Source: Promethearchaeota archaeon (GTDB lineage: Archaea; Asgardarchaeota; Lokiarchaeia; Sigyniarchaeales; SOKP01). Taken from it: a stretch of 36,336 nucleotides of DNA. Below the pieces are notes generated by a model, which searched no databases, was not told the origin of the DNA, and saw nothing but the letters and a program-made list of their open reading frames with translations. Position numbers and translations under genes: made by a program. The stretch covers positions 1 to 36,336 of the forward strand of contig JAGXNQ010000011.1 of assembly GCA_019894955.1 (NCBI GenBank), read 5' to 3'. Positions 6,634 to 14,594 of the stretch are shown here, piece by piece (position 1 is the stretch's first letter; each line of letters starts with the position of its first letter).

Positions 6634-8531
6634 TCATTTGGAAAGATAACATCTTTTCCTTTATCATTCATTAACTGAATTAAATCATTTTTCTGTTTAT
6701 TAAGAAGAGTCCATATAAATTCTGGTATGTCTTTTTCAGCTTTGAACATTTTTTCCATTCGTTCTAATTTTGCCAAAATATTTTTTATTCTTATTGAAAA
6801 TTGCTCGATATAATCAGTTTCTGAATATAATTTTCCTAATTCAAGATCAAATAAATTCTTCAAATCTTCATATAATGGAATGTATCCAATTGGTGTTATA
6901 ATTGCTTCAAAATCACCCTGAGTTCTCCCTTCTGCCCATATTATCCATATTTTCTTATCAAGTATTCCATTCAAGTACTTTCCGTCTTCATTTTTCAGAA
7001 AGTAGTTGGTAGAAAACACTTTTGGGCAATATTTTAATTCTTTTCCAAACTTCTCATGGTTTTTTAGATATTTTCCTAAAGGTACAACTAAGAAATCAAG
7101 ATTAGCCATGGGGTTTGATTTTCTCACTCCTTCCGCTCCGATTGTTGCAGATGTGGTTTCAGATTCAATAGTTGCTCCGAGATATATTCCGTGTTCCCAA
7201 TTTAAACTTTGTAATATTGGGGGCATAGTATCTGAATCTCGTCCACCATAAAATATACCATGAAGGGGAACTCCCTCCGGATCCTCAAGTTTGTCATCGG
7301 TATTAGATAATTCGCTTAATCTTATCGTGTATCTTGCATTAGGATGAGCAAATGGAATTGAATTTCCATTTTCATCTGCTTTGTTTGCTTTCCAATGGCC
7401 AGAAAAATTCATTCCTTCTTTAGGGTTATCTTTACCCATACCTAACCAGTATGAATCTCCATCTTTAATTAAAACATTAGAAAAAATTGTTTCACGGGGG
7501 GTTGTAAGAGCTTCATATATAACAGGATCATCAATTTGATTTACATCTTTTATAATTCCAAAGATGCCTTTTTCAATATTGGCAGCATGAGCAAATCCAT
7601 CACCCCAAGAACGTAGATAAGCAATATCATCACCAACTATTTGTTGACCGGGTAACATGGCTGTGGACGTTTTTCCACAAGCACTAGGATATGCACCTGC
7701 AAAATAACTCACTCGGTTTTTTCCTTTTGGACAAACTCCCATTATGAAGTAATGCTCTGTTAGCCAATCTTCATTATTTGCTTTATGAATAGCCAATCTG
7801 AGGGCTAATTTTTTTAAACCTAAACTATTGCCAGCATATTGATTATTAACAGAAAGAACCCTAGATTCTTTTAAGTCCACGTATATTCTTCGATTCTTTA
7901 GGTTTTTAGTAACAGGTGGATCCCCTGTTAGTTCTCCAGCTGAATGGATGAAATAAAAGAAATCTTCTGAGTTATTTAATTTTTTGAATTCTTCATATCC
8001 CGCTCGATACAATAAATCTTCTGAATGGGCTACATATAGTGAATCTGTGAGTTGAAGAGAGAGAATAGAGAATTTCGAGTTTTTAGGACCAAGGCAGAAA
8101 AATCTAATAATACATTCTTTCCCTTTCATACAACCCTCCATTATTTTCAGGATTTCTTCTAATCCTTCCTCCCTGTCAATAGTGTTCAACGCTGGTGGTT
8201 TATAACCTCCTTTAGGGATTAAAATCTTTGTATTTCCTTTATCCCTTGCTTGATCATGATTAGACATTGTAACAAATCCATCAAAATGAACTGTGTGCCC
8301 ATTTATATTTAACTTGGATTCCTCATGCTTTTTAACCACATTTTGCCTTACATACGTAATATCTTCTTCAGAATCAGAGACAACAGTAAGTTTGCTAGGA
8401 TTGCACAAATCCACAAATTGATGAATTATGTGCAATACTTTTTTATTATTTAACTCATTTAATTTCTCAAAGTCTGTTTCTGAAAGTAGTCCTCTGGTTA
8501 CATACCCCTCTATTTCCTTTAGATAATCCAT
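6618..8531 (-). CDS. pckG: Phosphoenolpyruvate carboxykinase (GTP)
   Basis: 637 aa, full length for the GTP-dependent enzyme. The kinase loop ACGKTST (284-290) follows FAGAYPS, as in the family's PSACGKT motif. HSAGELTGDPP (196-206), the GDDIAYLR stretch (300-307) and GRDSDTMPP (in the C-terminal half) are also characteristic. The enzyme interconverts oxaloacetate and PEP with GTP/GDP and is cytoplasmic, giving gluconeogenesis or anaplerosis. Variant residues near KGIFGIIKD (321-329) resemble archaeal members more than animal ones. ATG at 8531 has a GCTGAT element 4 nt upstream. An inverted repeat and TATA-like box lie upstream (8559-8595), suggesting its own regulated promoter. It ends against the convergent GTPase gene. 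Confidence 0.94.
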   Translation of the reverse strand: MDYLKEIEGYVTRGLLSETDFEKLNELNNKKVLHIIHQFVDLCNPSKLTVVSDSEEDITYVRQNVVKKHEESKLNINGHTVHFDGFVTMSNHDQARDKGNTKILIPKGGYKPPALNTIDREEGLEEILKIMEGCMKGKECIIRFFCLGPKNSKFSILSLQLTDSLYVAHSEDLLYRAGYEEFKKLNNSEDFFYFIHSAGELTGDPPVTKNLKNRRIYVDLKESRVLSVNNQYAGNSLGLKKLALRLAIHKANNEDWLTEHYFIMGVCPKGKNRVSYFAGAYPSACGKTSTAMLPGQQIVGDDIAYLRSWGDGFAHAANIEKGIFGIIKDVNQIDDPVIYEALTTPRETIFSNVLIKDGDSYWLGMGKDNPKEGMNFSGHWKANKADENGNSIPFAHPNARYTIRLSELSNTDDKLEDPEGVPLHGIFYGGRDSDTMPPILQSLNWEHGIYLGATIESETTSATIGAEGVRKSNPMANLDFLVVPLGKYLKNHEKFGKELKYCPKVFSTNYFLKNEDGKYLNGILDKKIWIIWAEGRTQGDFEAIITPIGYIPLYEDLKNLFDLELGKLYSETDYIEQFSIRIKNILAKLERMEKMFKAEKDIPEFIWTLLNKQKNDLIQLMNDKGKDVIFPNDFFKK

Positions 8532-8558
8532 TAAAATCAGCTATGAAATATTATTCAG

Positions 8559-8595
8559 ATATAAAAAAAATTGAAAAGCAATTTAAATGCTTTTC
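8559..8595 (-). promoter_or_regulatory. Predicted pckG promoter with upstream inverted-repeat operator
   Basis: On the minus strand a TATA-like TTTTATAT (8566-8559) would start transcription near 8536, giving a very short leader before the pckG ATG at 8531. Directly upstream of it lies GAAAAGCA-ATTTAAA-TGCTTTTC (8573-8595), an 8-7-8 perfect inverted repeat. Its position next to the TFB site fits a repressor or activator site for gluconeogenesis. Confidence 0.45.
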
Positions 8596-8702
8596 TATCC
8601 ATGAAGGGGGAAAAAGTGTGGAAGAATTAAAACTATATACTAGTTATTTAAATTATCAAGAAAAAAAAGATATAATAAAAAAGAGTACTTATGAAAGGTT
8701 CT

Positions 8703-10271
8703 TTAGGAACCTTTTGCATTAATGATCCGATCTACTCGTAAAATTAGATTTGCTAATCCACTACCAGACTTAATGACATGTTCGATTAAAGCAGCAGGCT
8801 CTATTATGCCTTTTTCGTAATTATTGCCAATAGAATTGGTTAATGTATCAATGCCAACCCATTTATCAGCATCAGACTTATGAGCTGCTCGTAAATCAGT
8901 CATATTTTCAATCTCATCTAGTCCGGCGTTTTTGATCAATGTTTTAGGGATTTCTTCAAGAGCAAGAGCGAAAGCGGTGATAGCTAATTGTTCTTTGCCA
9001 CTAATTTCATTGGCATATTCTCTTAAATGTTTAGCTAATTCGATGTATATAGCACCCCCACCAGCAACAACCTTCTTAGTATCAGTGACTTTTGCAACAA
9101 CAGATAAAACATCATGCAATGTTACTTCTGTCGTGCTAAGAATTTTATCTAAACCACCTTTCAACAAGATAGAAACAGATTTGGGATTCTTACACCCTGT
9201 GAATTGCGTGTATTCATTCTTGTCGATTTTTTGGAACTGTATGCTTTCAGCATAACCCAACTCATTTTCACTTAAAGAAAAGAGATCATCGATTCTTTTA
9301 GCTCCAGTGGCTTTAGTAACTGCTTTAATATCACTGTCTCCCAAATTTTTAATCGCAGCGATTCCTTCTCTTGCTAAAAATGCACCAAATTTATCTGAAA
9401 TATCTTTATTGTTGACAACCATATTTACTCCTAAATCTTTGAAGATTTTAAGGTAATCATGCAATATTTTTTCTTCTTGATCTAGGAATTTCTGTATATC
9501 AGCAGGATTAGTAATGCGAATTTCTCCAGAAATTTCTGTTTTAACCACATCCAATTTCTTCCTAATGACAGCGATTTTAGCATTCTTAACGATGTCAGGC
9601 ATCATGGCATTTACTTTTTCCTTTTCAATATAGACTCCATTGATCAGTTCTGTATCTTTGAGTGATTTTCCAGGAGCCTTAACTATTTTTACGTTTCCAA
9701 CTTTAGAAAAAGTACTACCTTCTTCTTTTATGAGATTTACTGCTTTAACAGCGATTTCTGCGAAAAATTCTTTTAAGCCCATAACGTCTTTGGAATTCAT
9801 TGCTGTGATTGCAACTTTTTTCAAGATTTCTTCATCATCTGCGGAGATGTTTTCAGCGATTTTATCCACAATTGAAAGAGCTTTTTTAGCTGCTAAATGA
9901 AATCCATGTGTAATGGGTTTAGGATGAATATTTTGTTCGATTAGTTCCAGTGCATTTGCTAATAATTGAGCAGCAAAAATGACAGCAGATGTGGTCCCAT
10001 CGCCTATATCATCATCTATTGATTTAGCGACGTTTACCATCATATTTGCGGCCACATTTTCAATACTCAAGCTTTTCAAGATTTCAGCGCCATCGTTTGT
10101 AATTGTTACATCACCAGTTCCATCAACAAGCATTTTGTTCATTCCTTTTGGTCCAAGTGTTGATCTAACAGTTTCTGTTATCGCCATCATTGCATTAATA
10201 TTTTGCATTCTTGCTTCTTTTTCCTTAGTTTGCTCAGTTCCTTCCCTTAATATCAATATTGGAACAGACAT
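8703..10271 (-). CDS. thsA: Thermosome subunit (group II chaperonin)
   Basis: 522 aa. The ATP-site motifs TLGPKGMNKML (38-48) and DDIGDGTTS (87-95) are intact, and a VVAGGGAIYIELAKHL stretch lies in the second half of the equatorial domain. The protein folds client polypeptides in an ATP-driven double-ring complex without a GroES cap. It lacks the long Gly-rich tail seen in some thermosomes and ends in IINAKGS. ATG at 10271 is supported by AGGTGA at 10278-10283 on the minus strand. It is a stand-alone gene with its own TATA-like element. Other subunits of a hetero-oligomer may be elsewhere; the subunit letter is arbitrary. Confidence 0.96.
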   Translation of the reverse strand: MSVPILILREGTEQTKEKEARMQNINAMMAITETVRSTLGPKGMNKMLVDGTGDVTITNDGAEILKSLSIENVAANMMVNVAKSIDDDIGDGTTSAVIFAAQLLANALELIEQNIHPKPITHGFHLAAKKALSIVDKIAENISADDEEILKKVAITAMNSKDVMGLKEFFAEIAVKAVNLIKEEGSTFSKVGNVKIVKAPGKSLKDTELINGVYIEKEKVNAMMPDIVKNAKIAVIRKKLDVVKTEISGEIRITNPADIQKFLDQEEKILHDYLKIFKDLGVNMVVNNKDISDKFGAFLAREGIAAIKNLGDSDIKAVTKATGAKRIDDLFSLSENELGYAESIQFQKIDKNEYTQFTGCKNPKSVSILLKGGLDKILSTTEVTLHDVLSVVAKVTDTKKVVAGGGAIYIELAKHLREYANEISGKEQLAITAFALALEEIPKTLIKNAGLDEIENMTDLRAAHKSDADKWVGIDTLTNSIGNNYEKGIIEPAALIEHVIKSGSGLANLILRVDRIINAKGS

Positions 10272-10277
10272 TAATTT

Positions 10278-10321
10278 TCACCTATATTTCTCATGATTTA
10301 TTTTTTATTATTATTATAAAT
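10278..10321 (-). promoter_or_regulatory. Thermosome promoter and ribosome-binding site
   Basis: A minus-strand TATA-like ATTTATAATA (10321-10312) would place the transcript start near 10290. AGGTGA (10283-10278) lies 6 nt before ATG. This gene gives the clearest view of the Shine-Dalgarno sequence used in this genome. Confidence 0.5.
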
Positions 10322-10490
10322 TCATTAATTTTCTGGATTTTAAGAATTTTATGATTTAGGGATCTTTAAAAATCCTCTTGTCTATTATCATTAGAAATGC
10401 TCCGATTATAAAAAATAAGAAGAAAATGATAGAATATCCATTTTTTATAATCAAAATAAATAATTAGCTAAATTGGTATCTTTAGTTACT

Positions 10491-10892
10491 ATGAAAGAAA
10501 CAGAAGATAAGAATAAAGATGACGAATGGCGCAAGAAACTGACTAAAGAGCAATATCAGGTATTGCGAAATAAAGGCACTGAACGTCCATTCACGGGAGA
10601 GTATTGGGATAATCGTGAGAAAGGAGATTATGTTTGTGCTGGATGTGGAGCACTTTTATTTGATTCTGAGACGAAATTCGACTCGGGATGTGGTTGGCCA
10701 AGCTTCTACAGCCCTAAAGATGAAAAAAACATTGAATCTAAAAAAGATCGAAGTTTGGGTATGTCTCGTGAGGAAGTTTTATGTAAAAAGTGTGGTGGTC
10801 ATCTGGGTCATGTATTTAAGGATGGTCCGAAACCAACCGGCCTAAGATATTGCATAAATTCAATTTCTTTAGATTTTAAAAAAACGAATTAA
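10491..10892 (+). CDS. msrB: Peptide-methionine (R)-S-oxide reductase MsrB
   Basis: 133 aa from ATG at 10491; a TTG 18 nt upstream is in frame but adds only a nonconserved lead. Zinc ligands are C49/C52 (CAGC) and C98/C101 (CKKC). The catalytic cysteine is C121 in [23 protein letters not shown] and GGHLGHVF are the family's conserved phrases. The enzyme reduces methionine-R-sulfoxide in proteins using thioredoxin-type reductants, repairing oxidative damage in the cytoplasm. No signal peptide is present. It is a single gene, convergent with the LysR regulator. An MsrB in an otherwise anaerobic-looking genome suggests occasional oxygen exposure (inference). Confidence 0.95.
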   Translation: MKETEDKNKDDEWRKKLTKEQYQVLRNKGTERPFTGEYWDNREKGDYVCAGCGALLFDSETKFDSGCGWPSFYSPKDEKNIESKKDRSLGMSREEVLCKKCGGHLGHVFKDGPKPTGLRYCINSISLDFKKTN

Positions 10893-10946
10893 AAAGGAAT
10901 AAAGTAAAAACTCTTTTTTGAAATTTCACAAAATAGCAGATTCAAG

Positions 10947-11837
10947 CTATTTAGATAAAGTATCCCAGAATTTCTTCTTTAGAATTGAAAGCGCTTTATT
11001 TTTAGGTTTTATAAAAAAAATGTCGCGAGATGTAATAGTTGGATATTCTTCAATTTCTAAAAATGTAATAAGATTTGCATTCACGGCTTTTTGTGCAATT
11101 GTCTCACTTAGAACAGAAACATAATTAGATTCAGAAATTGCAGATATTATGGAATCGTTATTATCCATGGCTAATTTAATTTCTAACTTATTATTTTCGA
11201 GAAAATTATGTTCGAAAATATCGCGAGTTCCTGATCCCTTCTCTCTACTAATAAATGGGAATTTTAATAATTCCTTAAAAGATATGCTTTTATTCTTTTT
11301 TGCAAGTTCATGGTTAGGAGAACATATAAACTTTAAGTTTTCTTCTCCAATTTTGATAGCTTCAAAATTTTCTTCTTTATATCCCATATAACTTCCAATA
11401 CCAGCAAAATCAACCTGGTTTTTGGTGATTAGATCGAGGGAATGCTCAGAATTATTGATCATTATTTTAAAATTAGCATGGGGATATTGTTCTCCGAATT
11501 GAGCAATAAATTTAGGTAAAATATGTGACCCCGGAAGTGTTGAAGCTGAAATGATTATATCTTCAGTGATTTTATCACTAAATTGTGCTAATTTTTCCTT
11601 GCTTTTATCATATAATTCTATGATTCCTTTAGCATATTCAAGGAATATAGTACCTTCCTCGGTTAATTCAAATTTTCGAGTTGTTCTATTGATTAATTTA
11701 ATATCTCCATAATCACTCTCTATCTGTGAAATACGATGAGATAATGTACTTTGAGACGTTTTTAAAATATTAGCAAGTTTAGAAAAACTTTTTAACTCTT
11801 CGAGAAGGATAAAAGTCCTTAAAAATTCAATATTCAT
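10947..11837 (-). CDS. LysR-family transcriptional regulator
   Basis: 296 aa, standard LysR length. The N-terminal 60 residues form the winged helix (FLRTFILLEELKSFSKLANI, SQSTLSHRISQIE, INRTTRKFELTEEG). The rest is a type-2 periplasmic-binding-protein fold that senses a small molecule. LysR proteins are common in bacteria and patchy in archaea, so transfer from bacteria at some point is plausible. It is divergent from the dsrE-tusA pair with 122 nt between starts, the classic arrangement for a LysR controlling its neighbour. Inferred role: regulation of sulfur-relay genes. The effector is unknown. Confidence 0.92.
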   Translation of the reverse strand: MNIEFLRTFILLEELKSFSKLANILKTSQSTLSHRISQIESDYGDIKLINRTTRKFELTEEGTIFLEYAKGIIELYDKSKEKLAQFSDKITEDIIISASTLPGSHILPKFIAQFGEQYPHANFKIMINNSEHSLDLITKNQVDFAGIGSYMGYKEENFEAIKIGEENLKFICSPNHELAKKNKSISFKELLKFPFISREKGSGTRDIFEHNFLENNKLEIKLAMDNNDSIISAISESNYVSVLSETIAQKAVNANLITFLEIEEYPTITSRDIFFIKPKNKALSILKKKFWDTLSK

Positions 11838-11898
11838 ATTTAAATAATCAAAATCTGGACCATTTGTTAATTTATCGATATTCTTAATAAATGAATAC

Positions 11899-11914
11899 GA
11901 AAAAATTAATATAT
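11899..11914 (+). promoter_or_regulatory. Probable promoter for dsrE-tusA
   Basis: The purine-rich GAAAAA followed by ATTAATATAT resembles an archaeal BRE plus TATA box. Transcription would begin near 11935, followed by a short leader containing TAGGATT twice (11934-11940 and 11943-11950 region) before ATG 11960. It lies in the LysR/dsrE divergent gap, so a LysR site may overlap it. Confidence 0.35.
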
Positions 11915-11959
11915 GCCCTCATTTAGTTTTATATTAGGATTAGTAGGATTAAAATAAAA

Positions 11960-12319
11960 ATGTCTAAAAAAGCGAAAGTATTTACTATTGCAATTGGCTC
12001 AAGTCAATATACAAAAGAAAGACCTTATACTTTACTTAGATTTGCCTATACTGCTTTATTGGAAGGCCATAAAGTCAACATATTTTTAGTGGAAGATGGT
12101 ATTTGGGTTGGAAAAAAGGGTCAAAACCCAAAAAATTATGATAATGTAGGAAAATGGTTAGTAGATGTAATTAATGAAGGGGCAGAAGTACTTGTCTGTG
12201 GAGTATGCATGAAAGCTCGAGGAATGTCAGAAGAGGAATTATTACCGGGATGTGCCAAGACTACGATGAATGGTTTTTTAGATATGTGCGTGAATGCAGA
12301 TAGTGTAATATTTTGTTGA
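11960..12319 (+). CDS. DsrE/DsrF-like sulfur-relay protein
   Basis: 119 aa, the size of a single DsrE domain. The N-terminal beta strand KVFTIAIGSS and the strand-turn VNIFLVEDGIWVGKKGQ are typical of the family. Five cysteines are present; C80 and C83 (VLVCGVCMKARG) occupy the usual reactive region, with C98, C110 and C119 further on. DsrE-type proteins accept and pass on persulfide sulfur. It is followed 10 nt later by a TusA-like gene, and the two are probably co-transcribed. In characterised systems DsrE and TusA exchange sulfur, serving tRNA thiolation, molybdopterin or dissimilatory sulfur metabolism. No dsrAB or hdr-like sulfur-oxidation genes lie beside it, so the direction of sulfur flow cannot be told. 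Confidence 0.85.
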   Translation: MSKKAKVFTIAIGSSQYTKERPYTLLRFAYTALLEGHKVNIFLVEDGIWVGKKGQNPKNYDNVGKWLVDVINEGAEVLVCGVCMKARGMSEEELLPGCAKTTMNGFLDMCVNADSVIFC

Positions 12320-12329
12320 AAACTAAAAG

Positions 12330-12566
12330 GTGGTTAAAATAGTAGAATTAAAAGTTTTAGATTGTTCAGATCTTGTTTGCCCTTTACCGGTAGCTAAGAC
12401 AAAAAAGATGCTTAATTCAATGCAAAATAGTGAAATTCTTGAGGTTAAAGGCGATTTTAGTGAAGCAGGTGAAAATATTAAAAGATTTGCAGAATCTCAT
12501 GGGCATAAAGTTGTCGAATTTAAGTTAGAGGGAGAAAATTACTCAATCATCATCAAAAAGAAGTGA
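12330..12566 (+). CDS. tusA: TusA/SirA-family sulfurtransferase
   Basis: About 75-78 aa. The signature CPLPVAKTKK follows DLV, with the active-site cysteine in CPxP. The remaining sequence has the alternating strand/helix pattern of the TusA fold, ending in a lysine-rich tail. TusA carries sulfur as a persulfide between cysteine desulfurase or DsrE and an acceptor. I give the GTG at 12330 as the outer start, but that GTG lies inside the ribosome site GGTGGT (12329-12334). The more natural start is ATA at 12339, 4 nt after the site, giving a protein that begins M-V-E-L-K-V-L-D-C. It is paired with dsrE and convergent with the Lrp gene, ends 9 nt apart. Confidence 0.88.
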   Translation: MVKIVELKVLDCSDLVCPLPVAKTKKMLNSMQNSEILEVKGDFSEAGENIKRFAESHGHKVVEFKLEGENYSIIIKKK

Positions 12567-12575
12567 TTACTCTTA

Positions 12576-13070
12576 TCATACAACTAAAATCGAGGACGTA
12601 TTCTTATATTCCTTTAGAACCATATTAGATGTAGTTTTTGTAACCCATTCTTCTTCGTTGATAGACCTTATAAAATCGTGAACATCTTCAGGTTCTTTAA
12701 ATCTACAAATTAACGCTGCAGATTGCTCACCAGTAGTGTGAAAAATCGAACACACTTCTGGTTTCTCCTTAAATCCTTCTAAAATTTCTGAAGTATGCTT
12801 ACCATCAATTTGAACCCGAATGAGAAAAGTAAATTTATATCCAAGCTTAATATTATTGAGATTAAGGGTATATCCTTCTATAATTTGATTCTCCTCAAGC
12901 TTTGAGATTCTATTATGGATAGTTCCTATAGATATACCCAACTCTTCTTGTATTACTCTATAAGATGTTTTTGCATTTTTCTGCAGAATTCTAATTATAT
13001 CTCTATCAATAGAATCAAGTGACTTTTCCTTTTTCACATTTTTTTTTTGATTTGGATTTGTAGGTACCAT
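12576..13070 (-). CDS. Lrp/AsnC-family transcriptional regulator
   Basis: 164 aa. After a basic 15-residue lead comes the winged helix (LDSIDRDIIRILQKNAKTSY, then SIGTIHNRISKLEENQIIEGYT) and then the C-terminal RAM domain (residues about 75-150), which oligomerises and often binds amino acids. Lrp/AsnC proteins are the commonest archaeal regulators and usually act near their own promoter or on amino-acid genes. ATG 13070 lies close to a TATATAA-like sequence. Specific targets cannot be inferred from the neighbours. It converges on tusA. Confidence 0.93.
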   Translation of the reverse strand: MVPTNPNQKKNVKKEKSLDSIDRDIIRILQKNAKTSYRVIQEELGISIGTIHNRISKLEENQIIEGYTLNLNNIKLGYKFTFLIRVQIDGKHTSEILEGFKEKPEVCSIFHTTGEQSAALICRFKEPEDVHDFIRSINEEEWVTKTTSNMVLKEYKNTSSILVV

Positions 13071-13237
13071 TATATAACCCTTAAGTAGTAATAACGAAAT
13101 AACAATATATTATATTTTGAAAAATATTTAAAGCCTACCTTGAAACGTGAAAAAGTATTAAAAAAGTTTTATTTTCTTGAAAAATCTAAATCTGAATTTA
13201 AAAGGGATATTCCGAGAATTCCTAAATTTTATACAAA

Positions 13238-14392
13238 TTATTTAATTTTTTCATTTATGATTGATTTCAGATCAATCTTCTCCTTGAGTAGATAATCGTC
13301 TAGTACGTCTTTTGCCTTTTCTCTTTGCTCTTGGTGTGTTTTAAGGAATTTATTAATCTTTTCTATGAGATCACCTTTACACTCTCCGCATAAAAGATCT
13401 CCACCAGTACATCTTGTTTGAATATTTCTAATTTCATCATCATCTAAAGTGAAAAGCATGAAATGATATTTATACACTGAACAGATTGAAGGATTTCCGC
13501 CTAATTCTCTTTGTATTTTTGCACTTGCTTGTCCACCTGTGAATGCATTATTTACTTTTTTTTTTACCATATCCGGAGTATCTATTGTGAAGATAGCAGT
13601 ATGTTCTACAGAAGCTGACATTTTTCCTCCTTGTTGAAGACTTGGTAGAAATATGCATTGTATAGAGGCAGGTTTGTAATAACCAAGTTTTGGTAATACG
13701 TCTCTTGATAGACGAAAATGAGGATCTTGATCTACAGCGTGAGGGATTATGCAAGGAACATTCTTCTTTTCAATAATACTTTTAATTATAGCTGGAACAG
13801 TTTGGATACTTGTATAAAAAATTTGTCCAATATTTGCGCTATTAGTCAATCCAAAAGTTGCTTTAATAGTAGAGTAAGTTATTTTTTTAGCAATATGTAA
13901 TGCATTTTTATAGAGAGTACCTGCAAGATCAATATCTGAAAAGATAAAGGTCTTTTTTGGATCAAATCCTAGAGCAATAATATCTAATGCATTCTCATAT
14001 GAGTATTTATAAGCATCTTCCAATGATAGGGAGGGATTAAATAGAAATTTCTCATCGTCTGTTAATTGAAACCACAATTCCACATCAAATTTATCTTGAA
14101 GCCACTTTGTAAAAATCCAAGGCATAACGTGACCTAAATGTATATTTCCAGAGGGACCTCTTCCTGTATATAGATAAAAGGGATTTCCTTTTTTATATTC
14201 ATCTAATATCCAATTCAGATCTCTATGAGCAAAAAAGATTTTTCTTGTTAGAAAGGGATGAATTTCATTTGTAATTTCCTTCAAATAAGACAATAACTTG
14301 TCGTCAATTGGTTCTATTCCAAACTCTTGTATTAATTGATCATAATCTACTTCTCCACTTACTTCCCACGGAGTAACAATAAAATTAGGCAT
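13238..14392 (-). CDS. trpS: Tryptophanyl-tRNA synthetase
   Basis: 384 aa from ATG 14392. The archaeal/eukaryotic TrpRS phrase VTPWEV is at residues 6-11, the HIGH-type motif HLGH at 85-88, TDDEKFLF at 111-118, and the KMSAS loop at 257-261 (GGKMSAS). It joins tryptophan to tRNA-Trp in the cytoplasm. The open frame continues up to a TTG at 14503, adding 37 basic residues, but this extension has no family counterpart and contains a TATA-like TATATAAT. ATG 14392 is preceded by GCTGAT, the same element as at pckG, so I prefer it. A CxECK pair (TCGGDLLCGECKG-like region near the C-terminus) may bind zinc. Confidence 0.95.
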   Translation of the reverse strand: MPNFIVTPWEVSGEVDYDQLIQEFGIEPIDDKLLSYLKEITNEIHPFLTRKIFFAHRDLNWILDEYKKGNPFYLYTGRGPSGNIHLGHVMPWIFTKWLQDKFDVELWFQLTDDEKFLFNPSLSLEDAYKYSYENALDIIALGFDPKKTFIFSDIDLAGTLYKNALHIAKKITYSTIKATFGLTNSANIGQIFYTSIQTVPAIIKSIIEKKNVPCIIPHAVDQDPHFRLSRDVLPKLGYYKPASIQCIFLPSLQQGGKMSASVEHTAIFTIDTPDMVKKKVNNAFTGGQASAKIQRELGGNPSICSVYKYHFMLFTLDDDEIRNIQTRCTGGDLLCGECKGDLIEKINKFLKTHQEQREKAKDVLDDYLLKEKIDLKSIINEKIK

Positions 14393-14594
14393 TAGCTTAT
14401 CAGCAGTAATTTTCAAATTATTTTTATTTGATAATCTTTCCTTTTTTTTAGGTTTTAGGGTTTTTAGCCAATTATATATCCTTCTTATACAACCCAAAAA
14501 CAAATAAAAATATGTTCGTTCTTAGTAGATATCGCGAGAGGAAATTTGTAGAGATTAAAAAGAAATATAAAAAATACTTCAGAATAAATTAATC

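Noticed and set aside
8543-8722. A 59-codon plus-strand ORF starting ATG between pckG and the thermosome gene
   Set aside because: No ribosome site, it runs through the inferred pckG promoter and inverted repeat, and it overlaps the end of the thermosome gene. Composition is plausible but chance is more likely.
14393-14503. 37-residue N-terminal extension of TrpRS
   Set aside because: Not family-like, starts at TTG without an SD and contains a TATA-like sequence; ATG 14392 is better placed.
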